DNA of 64,000 bases, from NCBI GenBank assembly GCA_003797895.1, contig RKQB01000002.1, positions 559,354 to 623,353 of the forward strand. Reading direction: 5' to 3'. Below, piece after piece: positions 18,058 to 27,305 of this stretch (position 1 is the stretch's first letter; the number at the start of each line of letters is the position of its first letter). Source of the DNA: Cyclobacteriaceae bacterium YHN15. Its GTDB lineage: Bacteria; Bacteroidota; Bacteroidia; Cytophagales; Cyclobacteriaceae. The notes under the pieces are model-generated. The model searched no databases and was not told the origin of the DNA. It saw only the letters and a list, made by a program, of their open reading frames with translations. The position numbers and the translations under genes are program-made.

Positions 18058-19956
18058 CTAAAATTGGATAGCGGCTTTGATACCCACCCATCCTTCTACA
18101 AATACATTGGATACATTGAAGGAAATGAGGCTATAAGGCGCTATGGTCTGTTCGGGTGGCAGATTCCCTCCTACTCCCGACATCATCAAGTTGATACTTG
18201 GGCCAATTGACAAGCCAAAATCCTTTTTGCGTGGAAAATGGTACATCCATGCATTGCGGAAAAGTAAATAATTGTTTTTGGACTCCTGGGAATCAGTCAG
18301 CCATTGAATTGTAAATTCAGGGGTAATATTTCCATCTTTGGAACTTGGCAAATACCACCCAAAACCATATCCAAAGCCCCATGCAAACCTACCTGCACCC
18401 ATTCCCAAAGTGAGAATATTGTAAAACTTCCTATTGCCTATTTTGGCTGCGGCATTTGCCCAAAGCAATTCTGTAGCACTGAATTCGTATTGTACAAATC
18501 CTCCCTGATTGGCGAAGCTGAGCAATCCTATTTGTTTGGCATCAACTGATAGGGAGTCGGCGAAGTTGATCAAACCGATTTGCTTGCCCCTATTATTTTT
18601 ATTGACATTGACGATCCCGACTTGTAAGCCTCTATCGTTCAATCCGGCTTTATTCAGCAATCCTATCAATTGAAGCCCTGTCAACTCATCTGTAATATTT
18701 ACTGGAGCAATCTGAATGCCTTTACTGCCGGTTTTGGCAGAATTGAACAAACCGGCTAACTGTAAAGTCTTGTTCCAATAAGTGAAATTGGCTATGCCGG
18801 ATGCTTGTACATCGGTGGTGTCCGAACCTGTATTCAACACCCCTGCCAATTGCCCTCCTTTAATCCTTTTTTCTGCATGATTGGAAATCAGAGCTGCCTG
18901 AAATCCTTTTACATTCCCTGAAACCTTGTTCTGGATTCCCGTTAACTGAAATCCCTTGAGATCCTCTCCAACTTTGTTTTGGAGTAAACTTGCCTGTAAT
19001 CCTTTTTGGGTTCCTTTGGTCCGGTTGATTCCTCCGGCAAGCTGAACTCCACCGACATTCCCACCTGTAAAATTGCCGGCGATACTGCCCTGCACACCAG
19101 AAACATTGTATCGGTTGATGGTATAGCCGCCAAATTGGGCAATGCCCACTCCATGACCATAACTTCCCAAAAGATTGAAGGAAAACATATTTCTTACAGA
19201 ACCCGCCATTTTCCCATTAGAATTGAATTTTGGAGTCAGGGCAACCTGAATGGGTCTGCTGACAAAGCCGCTTACGTTTTGGGATCGGATACTGAGTTTG
19301 GCCGATACTACCCCTTGACCGAAAGTGGAAGGTATACTATTCAAATCAGGTTTTCCATCATTTGTCAAGGTGATGTTTTTTTCCTCCTTCCTCTTTAAGA
19401 AAACCCGGATTTTTTGGTCTTCCGGTTTCAAAATTATCAGGGTATCCAAATACGAAACTTTTGCTATTCCGATAATCAACCTGTCAAATCTGCTGGGGAA
19501 AGTAAGTGAAAAATTACCTTTGTCATCGGTAATCACAGAGTACAATCCGGATACATCAAAAACAACTGCAGCCAATACAGGCTCCATTTTTCGGGAATCA
19601 AGAACTTTACCTGACACAGTAAATTTTTCCTGTTTGGCTTCCTGCTTTTTTTTGATGCTCTTAAGGATCACCAAGTGATTGTCCGTTACTCTAAGCTCTG
19701 CTTCAGGGAGCAATTGTGAAGTGATATCCTTTACTGTGATATCTTTGAAATCACCATTTACTTTTTGAGATTTGGGAACAGCAGCTGAACTGAATGAAAT
19801 ACTGAAAGCTCCCTTCTCAGCCATCAAAAGCAAGAATTCATCCAAAGGGAATTCATTGGCAGAAATACTTACTCTTCTTTTGAGAATGTCTTCCTGGGCT
19901 TGTGCCATGTTGGAAAAAATAATCCCAAGCAGGATTGAAAACAAGCATATCTTCAT
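18058..19956 (-). CDS. STN + carboxypeptidase-regulatory-like + LA_2272-type surface repeat protein, 632 aa
   Basis: Signal peptide (ending MAQAQE, about residue 21). An STN domain follows (about 28-98, the small domain also found at the N-terminus of FecA-type receptors), then a CarboxypepD_reg-like beta-sandwich (about 115-190, GKVLDSRKMEPVLAAVVFD). From about 290 to 480 there are many about 22-residue repeats of the form GxQxAGxxNxxxxxxKGxQ, the LA_2272 surface-repeat type. The C-terminus is beta-barrel-like and ends in Phe. Transcribed after the sigma factor and FecR gene (1-nt gap to FecR), it occupies the place where a TonB receptor normally sits, and may be the signal-receiving outer-membrane partner. 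Confidence 0.85.
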   Translation of the reverse strand: MKICLFSILLGIIFSNMAQAQEDILKRRVSISANEFPLDEFLLLMAEKGAFSISFSSAAVPKSQKVNGDFKDITVKDITSQLLPEAELRVTDNHLVILKSIKKKQEAKQEKFTVSGKVLDSRKMEPVLAAVVFDVSGLYSVITDDKGNFSLTFPSRFDRLIIGIAKVSYLDTLIILKPEDQKIRVFLKRKEEKNITLTNDGKPDLNSIPSTFGQGVVSAKLSIRSQNVSGFVSRPIQVALTPKFNSNGKMAGSVRNMFSFNLLGSYGHGVGIAQFGGYTINRYNVSGVQGSIAGNFTGGNVGGVQLAGGINRTKGTQKGLQASLLQNKVGEDLKGFQLTGIQNKVSGNVKGFQAALISNHAEKRIKGGQLAGVLNTGSDTTDVQASGIANFTYWNKTLQLAGLFNSAKTGSKGIQIAPVNITDELTGLQLIGLLNKAGLNDRGLQVGIVNVNKNNRGKQIGLINFADSLSVDAKQIGLLSFANQGGFVQYEFSATELLWANAAAKIGNRKFYNILTLGMGAGRFAWGFGYGFGWYLPSSKDGNITPEFTIQWLTDSQESKNNYLLFRNAWMYHFPRKKDFGLSIGPSINLMMSGVGGNLPPEQTIAPYSLISFNVSNVFVEGWVGIKAAIQF

Positions 19957-19957
19957 A

Positions 19958-20929
19958 TTAACAACCTCCTGAGATGATCTTGATGTTATCCCCGTATTCG
20001 ACTTCTAAACCAAAGCTTAATTGGATTTCGGAAAGTATCTGTTCCAAAGTTTCTCCTTCAAACCGGCCTGTAAGCAGGCACCCGGACACATCACCTTCCA
20101 AGACAATATCGGCCTGGAATATCTGCCTCAACTCTTCAATGACAATCTCCAAACCAGTATCCCTGTACACCAAAACCCCTGTTTTCCAAAAAAGTCTATT
20201 GTCTGCATATTGGCCAATTTCCTCAAAATCATTTGTGGCTTTGTCAAACCTGATTTTTTGCCCAGCAGCTATGTCTCTGGAATCCTGCTTATTGCTAACG
20301 CTAACTGAGACTCTACCTGTCTTAACTCCTACTTCAATGGATAGATTAGATTCGTGAATGTAGAAGGAGGTTCCAAGAACTTTTATAGTCAATTGATTCA
20401 ATTCAACCACAAAGGGTTTAGTCGGGTCGGATACCACATCAAAAAATGCCTCACCTTTCAATCGCACCCTTCGCACATTTTTCTCAAAACTTTCCCTAAA
20501 TATCAGTTCAGAACCTTCTCTCAAGGCAACTATTGAACCATCAGGCAGCCTTTCTTCTCTATTTTCCTTTAAAGCAAGCCATACCGTTTCTGTTTGTTTA
20601 TCTTTAAGCAAATTATACCCCAAAACCGATATAAAACCTAAAACCAGAACAGCAGCAACTTTCAACCACCATGGTACTAATGGCAGGACAGTTTTACCCT
20701 TTTCTACATTTATTATCCTATTCTCTAGGATTCCCCAAGCCTTGTCAACATCCACAAGAGGAACTTTGCTGTTGGAATACCAGACCTTTTTCAGCTTTTC
20801 CAACAGCACAGGATGGTCAGGGTGGGATTCCTCCCATGCTGCCACTTCTTGCTTTTCCTCTTCGGTAGCATTCCCTGAAAGGAATTTGGCAATCAGTTCG
20901 TCCGGATAATCTGGTAAAGGTCTTTTCAT
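19958..20929 (-). CDS. FecR-family anti-sigma regulator, 323 aa
   Basis: N-terminal cytoplasmic region (about 1-85) with the typical FLSGNATEEEKQEVAAWEE opening, one membrane helix (about 89-107, VAAVLVLGFISVLGYNLL), and a periplasmic FecR domain (about 118-215) with REERLPDGSIVALREGSEL and RRVRLKGEAFFDV. A C-terminal DUF4974-like domain (about 255-320) resembles an STN fold. It relays a signal from an outer-membrane protein to the ECF sigma factor encoded 44 nt upstream. The next gene encodes an STN-bearing surface protein, so all three form a cell-surface signalling cassette. Confidence 0.93.
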   Translation of the reverse strand: MKRPLPDYPDELIAKFLSGNATEEEKQEVAAWEESHPDHPVLLEKLKKVWYSNSKVPLVDVDKAWGILENRIINVEKGKTVLPLVPWWLKVAAVLVLGFISVLGYNLLKDKQTETVWLALKENREERLPDGSIVALREGSELIFRESFEKNVRRVRLKGEAFFDVVSDPTKPFVVELNQLTIKVLGTSFYIHESNLSIEVGVKTGRVSVSVSNKQDSRDIAAGQKIRFDKATNDFEEIGQYADNRLFWKTGVLVYRDTGLEIVIEELRQIFQADIVLEGDVSGCLLTGRFEGETLEQILSEIQLSFGLEVEYGDNIKIISGGC

Positions 20930-20973
20930 AGTCTAGCGTACCTATAGGACAATCCAAAAAGGGAATACCCCTA

Positions 20974-21567
20974 CTATATCAAATATTTTAACAAACTTTC
21001 AATAATCACCGAAGAAATACTTAAATATGACTTCAGGTATTCCCGCATATGTTGTAGGGCTTTACCCATTTGGTTTTCAACCGTTTTGACCGAAATACCC
21101 AATTGACCGGCAATTTCCTTGTACTTGAGGCCCTCTTCCCTGCTCATCAGAAATATTTTTTTTCTTTCAGATGGCATTTCAGCTATCGCACGCTCAATGA
21201 GTTCTGCCAGTTCACCAGCCTCCAAATTATCCAAAACTCTTTTTTCCTCCTCATTAATTTGCCGGATATTGACATTGGCATAAGCCTGTTTGATTTTCTC
21301 ATGCTTGGTTTTATTGATACAGGTATTTCTCACCGCCCTGTACAAATATGCTTTGATTGAATCTTCTATCCGAAGTCTTTCCCTTTTTTCCCAAAGATTA
21401 AAAAACAAATCCTGAACTACCTCCTCTGCCTCATCGATATCCTCCAAAAACCTGTAGGCATAAGCACTCAGGGGAGTATATAAACTCCTGAAAATTTCCT
21501 CAAAGGCCTGTTTATCACCTCTTTGTATTTTCTGTATTAAAAAAGGATTATGGTCTTTCATTACCAA
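20974..21567 (-). CDS. ECF RNA polymerase sigma factor (FecI-like), 197 aa
   Basis: Region 2 (about 25-90) shows YAYRFLEDIDEAEEVVQDLFFNLWEKR, the core-binding and -10-recognition helices. Region 4 (about 125-180) shows REEGLKYKEIAGQLGISVKTVENQMGKALQHMREYL, the -35-binding helix-turn-helix. This is the Bacteroides-expansion type of sigma-70 factor. An internal ATG at the third codon is a likely alternative start. First gene of the sigma/FecR/STN cassette. Confidence 0.93.
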   Translation of the reverse strand: MVMKDHNPFLIQKIQRGDKQAFEEIFRSLYTPLSAYAYRFLEDIDEAEEVVQDLFFNLWEKRERLRIEDSIKAYLYRAVRNTCINKTKHEKIKQAYANVNIRQINEEEKRVLDNLEAGELAELIERAIAEMPSERKKIFLMSREEGLKYKEIAGQLGISVKTVENQMGKALQHMREYLKSYLSISSVIIESLLKYLI

Positions 21568-21707
21568 AGAATGACTCTCTTAATGTAGCTTAATTCCTTC
21601 ATTTTTTAATCCTCTTTAATTCAATTTTTAGAAGGCTTTGACATGTGACAATTCAGACAAGAAAAACCCCTATCCGAAAAAAAAATAATTTTATCTGTTT
21701 TTTTAAG

Positions 21708-22250
21708 TCAATTCTCTATCGCCATTGTGTAATGGAGTTGCACCAATCCGGTATCAAAATTCCGGCAAGATGCAAGGGATAAAACCTGTTCGGGTCTCCC
21801 AGTTTGGAAAAGTGGAATACCGTCACCCAGCAAAACAGGTATGATGGAAATAATGAGTTCATCCACTAGTTTTTCTTTGAGCAGTTCGTTGACAATTTGT
21901 CCACCTCCATCACAGAAGATGTTCTTCCCAGGTTGGCTTTTCAATTCCTGGACCAGGGTCTTGAGGGAACCATTGTAGAATCTGATTTTGCCAATATCAG
22001 GTTTGGAACTCCTGGTGATGATATAAGCATCCTTCTCAGCATGGGGAAATTCAGTCACCTGATTCATGACCCAATCATAGGTTCTTCTTCCCATAATCAC
22101 AGTGTCAACTGTATTGATAAAATCCCTGTAACCATAATCTTCCCCTTCGTTTTCTACCAAAGAAAGAAAGCTTAAATCATCCTGAGGTTTGGCAATATAG
22201 CCATCCAGGCTACAGGCAATGTAGACAATCAATTTCCGTTTTCTGTCCAT
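21708..22250 (-). CDS. Dihydrofolate reductase / RibD C-terminal-like protein, 180 aa
   Basis: Starts KRKLIVYIACSLDGYIAKP, the opening of the RibD_C/DHFR-like fold, with NADPH-binding strands TVIMGRRTYDWV (about 50-61) and GGGQIVNELLKEKLVDELIISIIPVLLGDGIPLF (about 115-148). Proteins of this family reduce pteridine-like or other heterocycles, and many are of unknown substrate. Downstream gene of a three-gene minus-strand cluster (12 nt after the small membrane protein). Not the housekeeping FolA type. Confidence 0.88.
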   Translation of the reverse strand: MDRKRKLIVYIACSLDGYIAKPQDDLSFLSLVENEGEDYGYRDFINTVDTVIMGRRTYDWVMNQVTEFPHAEKDAYIITRSSKPDIGKIRFYNGSLKTLVQELKSQPGKNIFCDGGGQIVNELLKEKLVDELIISIIPVLLGDGIPLFQTGRPEQVLSLASCRNFDTGLVQLHYTMAIEN

Positions 22251-22262
22251 AAATCATATCAG

Positions 22263-22601
22263 TTATCGAGGCTTTTCAAATTCTTTATTTTTCCAGCCTC
22301 TCAGCCTATAATATTTTTCTTTGGGCTCAGCAGTCCATCCATTGACGCCTTTTTTGGGTAACCACCATAAGTGGATGAGGCCCACAGGTATAAAAGAAAA
22401 AGCCAGAAGGATCAAAGCTGTTTTTCTCCCAAAAAAATGAGAAATCAGACAAACCAAACACAAGGTGGCAAAAAATTTACCTACACGCCTGACTTTAGGT
22501 GTTTTTGCCTCAAAATGGCCCAATAGGATATTCCCCAAGGCAAACACAAAACTCACCAAGGCGATTTCAAACCAGATCGTGTCGGTCTCTTGAAAAATCA
22601 T
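22263..22601 (-). CDS. Small membrane protein of unknown function, 112 aa
   Basis: Three predicted membrane segments: about 10-30 (WFEIALVSFVFALGNILLGHF), 42-62 (FATLCLVCLISHFFG) and 64-84 (TALILLAFSFIPVGLIHLWWLP). A charged C-terminal tail follows (YYRLRGWKNKEFEKPR). One base separates it from the upstream SRPBCC gene, and 12 nt from the DHFR-like gene, so the three are probably one transcript. No family recognised. Confidence 0.75.
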   Translation of the reverse strand: MIFQETDTIWFEIALVSFVFALGNILLGHFEAKTPKVRRVGKFFATLCLVCLISHFFGRKTALILLAFSFIPVGLIHLWWLPKKGVNGWTAEPKEKYYRLRGWKNKEFEKPR

Positions 22602-22602
22602 T

Positions 22603-23118
22603 TTATTGAAAGATTTTTACTTGATTTTCACAAGCCGATTTAAGATGTTTCAGCCAAAAATCAACGTCTTTGGTCAGTATTTTTTGAAGACTCTTTTTCA
22701 ATATTCTGGCCAAAAACCCCTCCATACTTTCATGGACAACAAGGAAAGTTTGATTTCCTTCATTTGATAATATCCAAGAATGTACAGCCCAAAGCCCTAG
22801 CGATTTTCCAGTCCAGCTAATGCGCTCCAAGGGTATTACCTCATATAGTCTGGAACTTATCTGAAATCCCTTTGCCTTCCACTCAAAGGAAGTGCCTGCC
22901 TTCAGTTCACCCAACAAATGAGCAGCACCTATACTCGGTTGCCAGTTTGGCCAATTGTTGATGTCGGTTAACCTATGCCAGACTTCTTCCTTACTGGCAT
23001 TAATCAAAATGGATTGGCTGTGGATCACACCATTAAAACCCAGACCCGGATGATCAGGAAATGCGTTCAAACTGTCATTAATGTTTAAAACTGATGGTTT
23101 ATTTAAGGGAGAGCTCAT
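22603..23118 (-). CDS. SRPBCC (polyketide cyclase-like) protein, 171 aa
   Basis: The SRPBCC fold is seen in INASKEEVWHRLTDINNWPNWQPSIGAAHLL (about 37-67), the strand-turn TSFEWKAKGFQISSRLYEVIPLERISWTGKSLGLWAVHSW (about 75-115), and the C-terminal long helix. Such proteins bind hydrophobic ligands and are often of unknown role. Cytoplasmic, with no signal sequence. First gene of a small cluster with a membrane protein and a DHFR-like enzyme. Confidence 0.85.
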   Translation of the reverse strand: MSSPLNKPSVLNINDSLNAFPDHPGLGFNGVIHSQSILINASKEEVWHRLTDINNWPNWQPSIGAAHLLGELKAGTSFEWKAKGFQISSRLYEVIPLERISWTGKSLGLWAVHSWILSNEGNQTFLVVHESMEGFLARILKKSLQKILTKDVDFWLKHLKSACENQVKIFQ

Positions 23119-23434
23119 AAGGCATTTAATTTAATTTTTAGCAAATAGCGCGAAATCAAGGTATCCAACTTATTATCTATGTCTTTTTGCATGATACCGC
23201 TGTGATAGCAAATAATTTTTTGGGGATTGAGATTTTCTATTTTGAAAGTATGAATAATCATCTTAACAATGAATCAAATTTAACCAACTGCCCAAGTCTC
23301 CAGAACATCCCGTTTCTTCCCACCTAATTATTAATTGATGGAAATAACTTAATTATGGTTGCATTTAAAAAATGTTACTACAAAAAATTGAGTTGACCGT
23401 TTGATAAATTCAAAAAACCAATCAGTTTGCTTCC
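23119..23434. other. Intergenic stretch without a recognised feature
   Basis: 316 nt, AT-rich. No ORF of note on either strand, no clear promoter match, no hairpin with a T-run. It separates the SRPBCC gene start from the serine hydrolase gene end. Confidence 0.5.
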
Positions 23435-24598
23435 TTATTTCAGAATGGCCATATAGATTTCCTCTAAGATTTTTTCTGCTTTAGTATGAATGGGACTTTC
23501 TGTCACTGTGCCCAAATTGATTCCCAAAAACATGTATAGATCCTCCTCAGGAAAATAATAGAGTTGGCAGCCCGAACCCAATCCCCCTCCACTGTGTCCG
23601 ATGGCAGAAATACCTAAAAATTTGGAATAAGTAAGTCCCAAACCATAAGCTGGTGTCCCATCCTGGCGAAGTACCCATTCCTTCATGATATCCAGTGTTT
23701 CCGGTTTTAACAATTCACCTTCCAGTAATCCTTTTAGAAATGTCAAGGCCTCCTGAGGGGTAGTAATAATACCATCATCCCCTATCATGGAAGCTACATT
23801 GCTGTTTTGTAGAACAGAAATATTCTCCAAATGGGCATTGCTGAACCTGTCCCAATAGCTGTTTACCAACCGGCCTTGGTAATCATTCTCATATTCAATT
23901 CGGTAATATGTGTCCACAAGCCCCAAAGGTTTAAAAATTCTATCTTCCATATAAATCTGATGATTTCCTGTGATATTTTCTGCTATCAAAGCCAATATCA
24001 GATAATTGGAATTTCGGTAAGCGTATCTTTCACCAGGCTCAAAATCAGGTTTTTTCCCATTGATATACTTAAGGTATTCTTCCGGATTCAATACCCTGTT
24101 GGGATTTTGAAGCAATCGGGTCACGTATCTAGGGTCATAGTTATATTCAGGAATGCCAGAAGTGTGGTTGAGCAACATTCTTACATTTACTTTTTCTGCA
24201 TTAGGTATCAATGAACTTATTTGTTTTGGCAAATAAGCAGTTAGGGCCTGTTCCAATTCAATCCTGCCTTCTTCATAGAGTTGAAGAATGCTCACTGCCA
24301 AATAAGTCTTGGCAATGCTTTGTATATATTGCAAATGGCAACTTTCCATGGGAACTTGGTTTTCAACCTTGGCATAACCACTGCTCCAAATCTGGAATCC
24401 ATTGTTATCCCAAATTGCTGCAACTGCACCTGGAATTTGGTTCTGGGTCAATTTGTCCAAAGCAGACTGAATGGATCTGCCACGATTTGAACTCTCAAAC
24501 AATACTTTGCCTTCACAGGATTGTGTATCAAAAGTTTGCGCTAAGGCATAGTTGGAAATGGTTAAAAGGAGTGCGGCAGTTAAAACATAGACTTTCAT
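23435..24598 (-). CDS. Serine hydrolase, class C beta-lactamase/DD-peptidase family, 387 aa
   Basis: Signal peptide (about 1-20, ending ALAQ). Catalytic motifs are SIAK (Ser94-x-x-Lys97), YRN (Tyr194-x-Asn196) and HSGG near 336, the class C equivalent of KTG. Family members act as penicillin-binding proteins, esterases or D-aminopeptidases; true beta-lactamase activity is not implied. Probably periplasmic. It lies 21 nt downstream of a secreted protein gene (24620-25222) and likely shares its transcript. Confidence 0.92.
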   Translation of the reverse strand: MKVYVLTAALLLTISNYALAQTFDTQSCEGKVLFESSNRGRSIQSALDKLTQNQIPGAVAAIWDNNGFQIWSSGYAKVENQVPMESCHLQYIQSIAKTYLAVSILQLYEEGRIELEQALTAYLPKQISSLIPNAEKVNVRMLLNHTSGIPEYNYDPRYVTRLLQNPNRVLNPEEYLKYINGKKPDFEPGERYAYRNSNYLILALIAENITGNHQIYMEDRIFKPLGLVDTYYRIEYENDYQGRLVNSYWDRFSNAHLENISVLQNSNVASMIGDDGIITTPQEALTFLKGLLEGELLKPETLDIMKEWVLRQDGTPAYGLGLTYSKFLGISAIGHSGGGLGSGCQLYYFPEEDLYMFLGINLGTVTESPIHTKAEKILEEIYMAILK

Positions 24599-24619
24599 AA
24601 TTGATATCCTTTTAGCTTA

Positions 24620-25222
24620 TTAATAGGTAGGATGAATTCTCAACCCTGTTTGAATTAATGTTTGAGGTACTATAGGCAGGGTTTGGTTATAATTGGAAAC
24701 TAACAACAGTTGATATCCCAAAAATGGAGAAACAAACCAATCTTCCGAATACCTGTAATAACCCATACCCAAGCCAACCGGTACGGTTAGCATTCCTTTA
24801 CCTTTTTTCCCCTTAGAAGTCCACTGACCGTCTTTTTGGATCAAGGCAGGAGATGGATGTTTCGCCAAAATGTATCCCAAACCTAACTTTACCTCTGTGA
24901 AGACATCAGCTCCTATCATGGGCCTCCAAGCTGCCTGTGAAGAAATATGAAAGGCATTCCCTATCCCTTTGTTCTTTATCCAAACAAAATCAAATTGCTG
25001 TACCCAATCATGGGAACCGTTCAGACTGACCTCAGTTCCTATGCCTATTCCTACATTCTTAAAGTTAGACCTAAAGTCTTTGAATGGCATAGCCAATGAA
25101 TGGAATTGAAGACTCAACACTATGGGGAAATTCCTGTAGTCATTAATTGATTCAGATTGGGCCAAACTTTCTTGAATGGCCATCAGTAAACTGATCAACA
25201 TCAAAATAACGGTAGATTTCAT
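24620..25222 (-). CDS. Secreted, probable outer-membrane protein of unknown function, 200 aa
   Basis: Signal peptide (about 1-21, ending SLAQSE), then a beta-rich body with alternating hydrophobics, such as FPIVLSLQFHSLAMPF, GIGIGTEVSLNG and LGMGYYRYSEDWFVSPFLGYQLLL. The pattern resembles a small outer-membrane beta-barrel. No family recognised. It is between the LytTR-regulator gene and the serine hydrolase gene, all in one direction. Confidence 0.7.
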   Translation of the reverse strand: MKSTVILMLISLLMAIQESLAQSESINDYRNFPIVLSLQFHSLAMPFKDFRSNFKNVGIGIGTEVSLNGSHDWVQQFDFVWIKNKGIGNAFHISSQAAWRPMIGADVFTEVKLGLGYILAKHPSPALIQKDGQWTSKGKKGKGMLTVPVGLGMGYYRYSEDWFVSPFLGYQLLLVSNYNQTLPIVPQTLIQTGLRIHPTY

Positions 25223-25239
25223 TGGTTCTAAATTTTGAC

Positions 25240-25247
25240 CAAAGCTA
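25240..25247 (-). promoter_or_regulatory. Possible -7 element TAGCTTTG
   Basis: Minus-strand TAGCTTTG matches the Bacteroidota -7 motif TAnnTTTG, 17 nt before the start codon at 25222. No -33 TTG is seen at the expected distance, so this is a weak call. Confidence 0.3.
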
Positions 25248-25320
25248 GTTTCAACTCATAATAAAATAGAGGTTTTCAGTTTAGTATTCGGTGAAATGTA
25301 GGTGTTTTATCCTTGAATTG

Positions 25321-26148
25321 TCATGCATAAGGTAAAAACCAAGCCCGAAATGAAGGGGCTTTGGTACGGCTAATGGTAAGGTCGGGTAATGGATCTTCCT
25401 CCTTATCCAATTCAACCATCAATTTCCCATTTTCAATTCTTCTGAATCCCTTAATCACTTGTCTATGGATCAGTACTTGTCTATTAATCCTGAAAAAATC
25501 GGATGGTGATACTTTCTTTTCAATTTTATCCAATGAAAGGTCCATCAAATACCTTTGCTTAGAGTTGTCCATCAATTGAACATAATCCCCATCAACCACA
25601 AAGTATAGGATCTCTTCAAAGTGGATTAGAAGACTTTTATTCCCTTTTTTTACGAGAATCCCGAGAGGCTTTACATCAAGAGTTTTCGAAGAGCTTATAC
25701 TCTTTTGCCACTCCCTGAAAAAATACATCCCGATGTAATAACCATTGATGACCAAAAACCACACACTGATGATAAATAGATCTTTGGTATAGAAATCAAG
25801 TGGTGCAAATTCATTTTTTACTAAAAGACTCAAAATTTCAGTAGTCAGGGCTATGAATAGGAGACCGACTAGAGTAGTGGAAAAAATTTGCGTAGTGATT
25901 CGCTTGGAGGGATTTTCCGAATAAGGCATTTTTTCGTCCAATTGAATAATCATCCATCTGACTATCCACCATGCAGCATATCCCTGCAACAAATCAATCA
26001 CAAAACGGGTAAAGAAAAAGCTGTTCAGCTTAATGTTTGAATAAGTCAGGTAAAAATTAAAAGCATTGATCAAAGGTATGGCCAACAAAAAAACCAACAC
26101 ATCAGGATGGTAAATGACTGGCTTTCTGGCTAATTGGGTCTTTTTCAA
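25321..26148 (-). CDS. Membrane-bound LytTR transcriptional regulator, 275 aa
   Basis: Four membrane segments in the first half (about 14-33, 43-66, 86-107 and 124-145), then a linker and a C-terminal LytTR DNA-binding domain (about 165-270). The LytTR markers are ILYFVVDGDYVQLM, the FFRINRQVLIHRQVIKGFRR helix and the basic end. One-component regulators of this form couple membrane signals to gene expression. An ATGTGATTT box lies 95 nt upstream. It may control the two genes downstream (secreted protein and serine hydrolase). Confidence 0.88.
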   Translation of the reverse strand: MKKTQLARKPVIYHPDVLVFLLAIPLINAFNFYLTYSNIKLNSFFFTRFVIDLLQGYAAWWIVRWMIIQLDEKMPYSENPSKRITTQIFSTTLVGLLFIALTTEILSLLVKNEFAPLDFYTKDLFIISVWFLVINGYYIGMYFFREWQKSISSSKTLDVKPLGILVKKGNKSLLIHFEEILYFVVDGDYVQLMDNSKQRYLMDLSLDKIEKKVSPSDFFRINRQVLIHRQVIKGFRRIENGKLMVELDKEEDPLPDLTISRTKAPSFRAWFLPYA

Positions 26149-26242
26149 AATAGTTTTCCAAAAACATTCTTATAAATTTAATCTTTTGGTGCTAAAAAAA
26201 TATTTTGAATTCATGGTATTTGAAAGGGGATCTCTTTCATAA

Positions 26243-26252
26243 CATGTGATTT
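26243..26252 (+). promoter_or_regulatory. ATGTGATT box 1
   Basis: CATGTGATTT in the gap between the LytTR gene start and the end of the NmrA-like gene. One of five intergenic copies of this core in 26.2-35.1 kb. Confidence 0.4.
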
Positions 26253-26302
26253 AACCAGACTTTGACTTGAGTAAACATCCCCCATTTTAATTATTTTTTA
26301 TT

Positions 26303-26959
26303 CTAATGACTTATCACAGGCACTTTATGGATTAAGTCCTGTTGATCAAAAATATCTACAATGTATTTGGCAACATTCTTCCTGCTGATAGTCAATCTTG
26401 GTTTGGATTCCGGTTTAAAATAGGCTTTTATTGCTTTTTCTTTACAGTTATTAAGCATTACCACTGGCCTGACAATGGTCCAATCCAATCCCGAATTTTT
26501 CACCATTGCTTCCTGCCTTTCATGTTCCAAATAGGCAGGTGATAAATTACTGTTGTCTATAATCCAGGCAAACCAGGATGGAATGGACTGTCTGCTGTCC
26601 CCTACCCCCCATGCAGATGTAAAAATCAACCTTTTGACTTCATTTTCTTTACATGTCGCGATTAGATTTTTCATGGTCATAGATAAAAAATCTTCAGGCG
26701 TCCTAAGTGGTGCCCATGGAAAATCTGAAGTCCTTGAAATATTCAAACAACTGATCACTCCAATACAGCTATCTATTGCTATATGGAGGTCCCTGGGAAT
26801 TCTTGAATCCCCTTCAAAAACCCGAAGATGGGGATGGCCCAATTCAATTTTTCTTGAATCTCTCACCAGCGCATGTACATGATAACCCTTGCTTAAAACA
26901 AGCTGCAAAACTTCCTTGCCAGTCCTACCTGATGCTCCTAAAAGTAAAATCTTTTTCAT
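26303..26959 (-). CDS. NAD(P)H-binding protein, NmrA/SDR-like, 218 aa
   Basis: Atypical SDR beginning MKKILLLGASGRTGKEVLQLV, with the dinucleotide motif GASGRTG at residues 7-13. The middle part, RLIFTSAWGVGDSR, resembles the conserved strand of NAD(P)H-binding sensor-like proteins. The frame is open to 27100, but the ATG at 26959 sits just before the Rossmann strand and is chosen. No conserved YxxxK is visible, so catalysis is uncertain; NmrA-like redox sensing is another possibility. Upstream lies the divergent propeller kinase gene. Confidence 0.85.
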   Translation of the reverse strand: MKKILLLGASGRTGKEVLQLVLSKGYHVHALVRDSRKIELGHPHLRVFEGDSRIPRDLHIAIDSCIGVISCLNISRTSDFPWAPLRTPEDFLSMTMKNLIATCKENEVKRLIFTSAWGVGDSRQSIPSWFAWIIDNSNLSPAYLEHERQEAMVKNSGLDWTIVRPVVMLNNCKEKAIKAYFKPESKPRLTISRKNVAKYIVDIFDQQDLIHKVPVISH

Positions 26960-27305
26960 GTGTTCATGAAAGAATGGAATTGAAAATGTATTCTGATAAA
27001 TAGATACAATTTGGTAGGAAAAGGTTGCAGATGATAGTCTTCTACACTTCCTGAAATTTAAACAAACTGGTGTTTTCTTCATTTGGCCCATAAAATCCAA
27101 ACTTCAACAAGCGATCATTCTGATATTCCTAGATATGATGATGTACAAATTCAGTACTTCTAAACAACTCCGCTTAGATGCTTTTATCTAAATTCCAATG
27201 GATTTTGGTTGCTCTGCAGAATCGGAGAATTCACCACATAAACATGTGATTTCGGGTATTATTTGACAGAAAAACGATCTTCAATTTGTATTTTTACTTA
27301 TCAAA
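26960..27305. other. Divergent promoter region before the propeller kinase
   Basis: 346 nt between the NmrA-like start and the kinase start. It holds ATGTGATTTC box 2 at 27243-27253. No other feature is evident. Confidence 0.5.
27243..27253 (+). promoter_or_regulatory. ATGTGATTTC box 2
   Basis: CATGTGATTTC, 52 nt before the kinase start codon, preceded by CACATAAA, so CACATAAACATGTG is partly palindromic. Confidence 0.5.
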
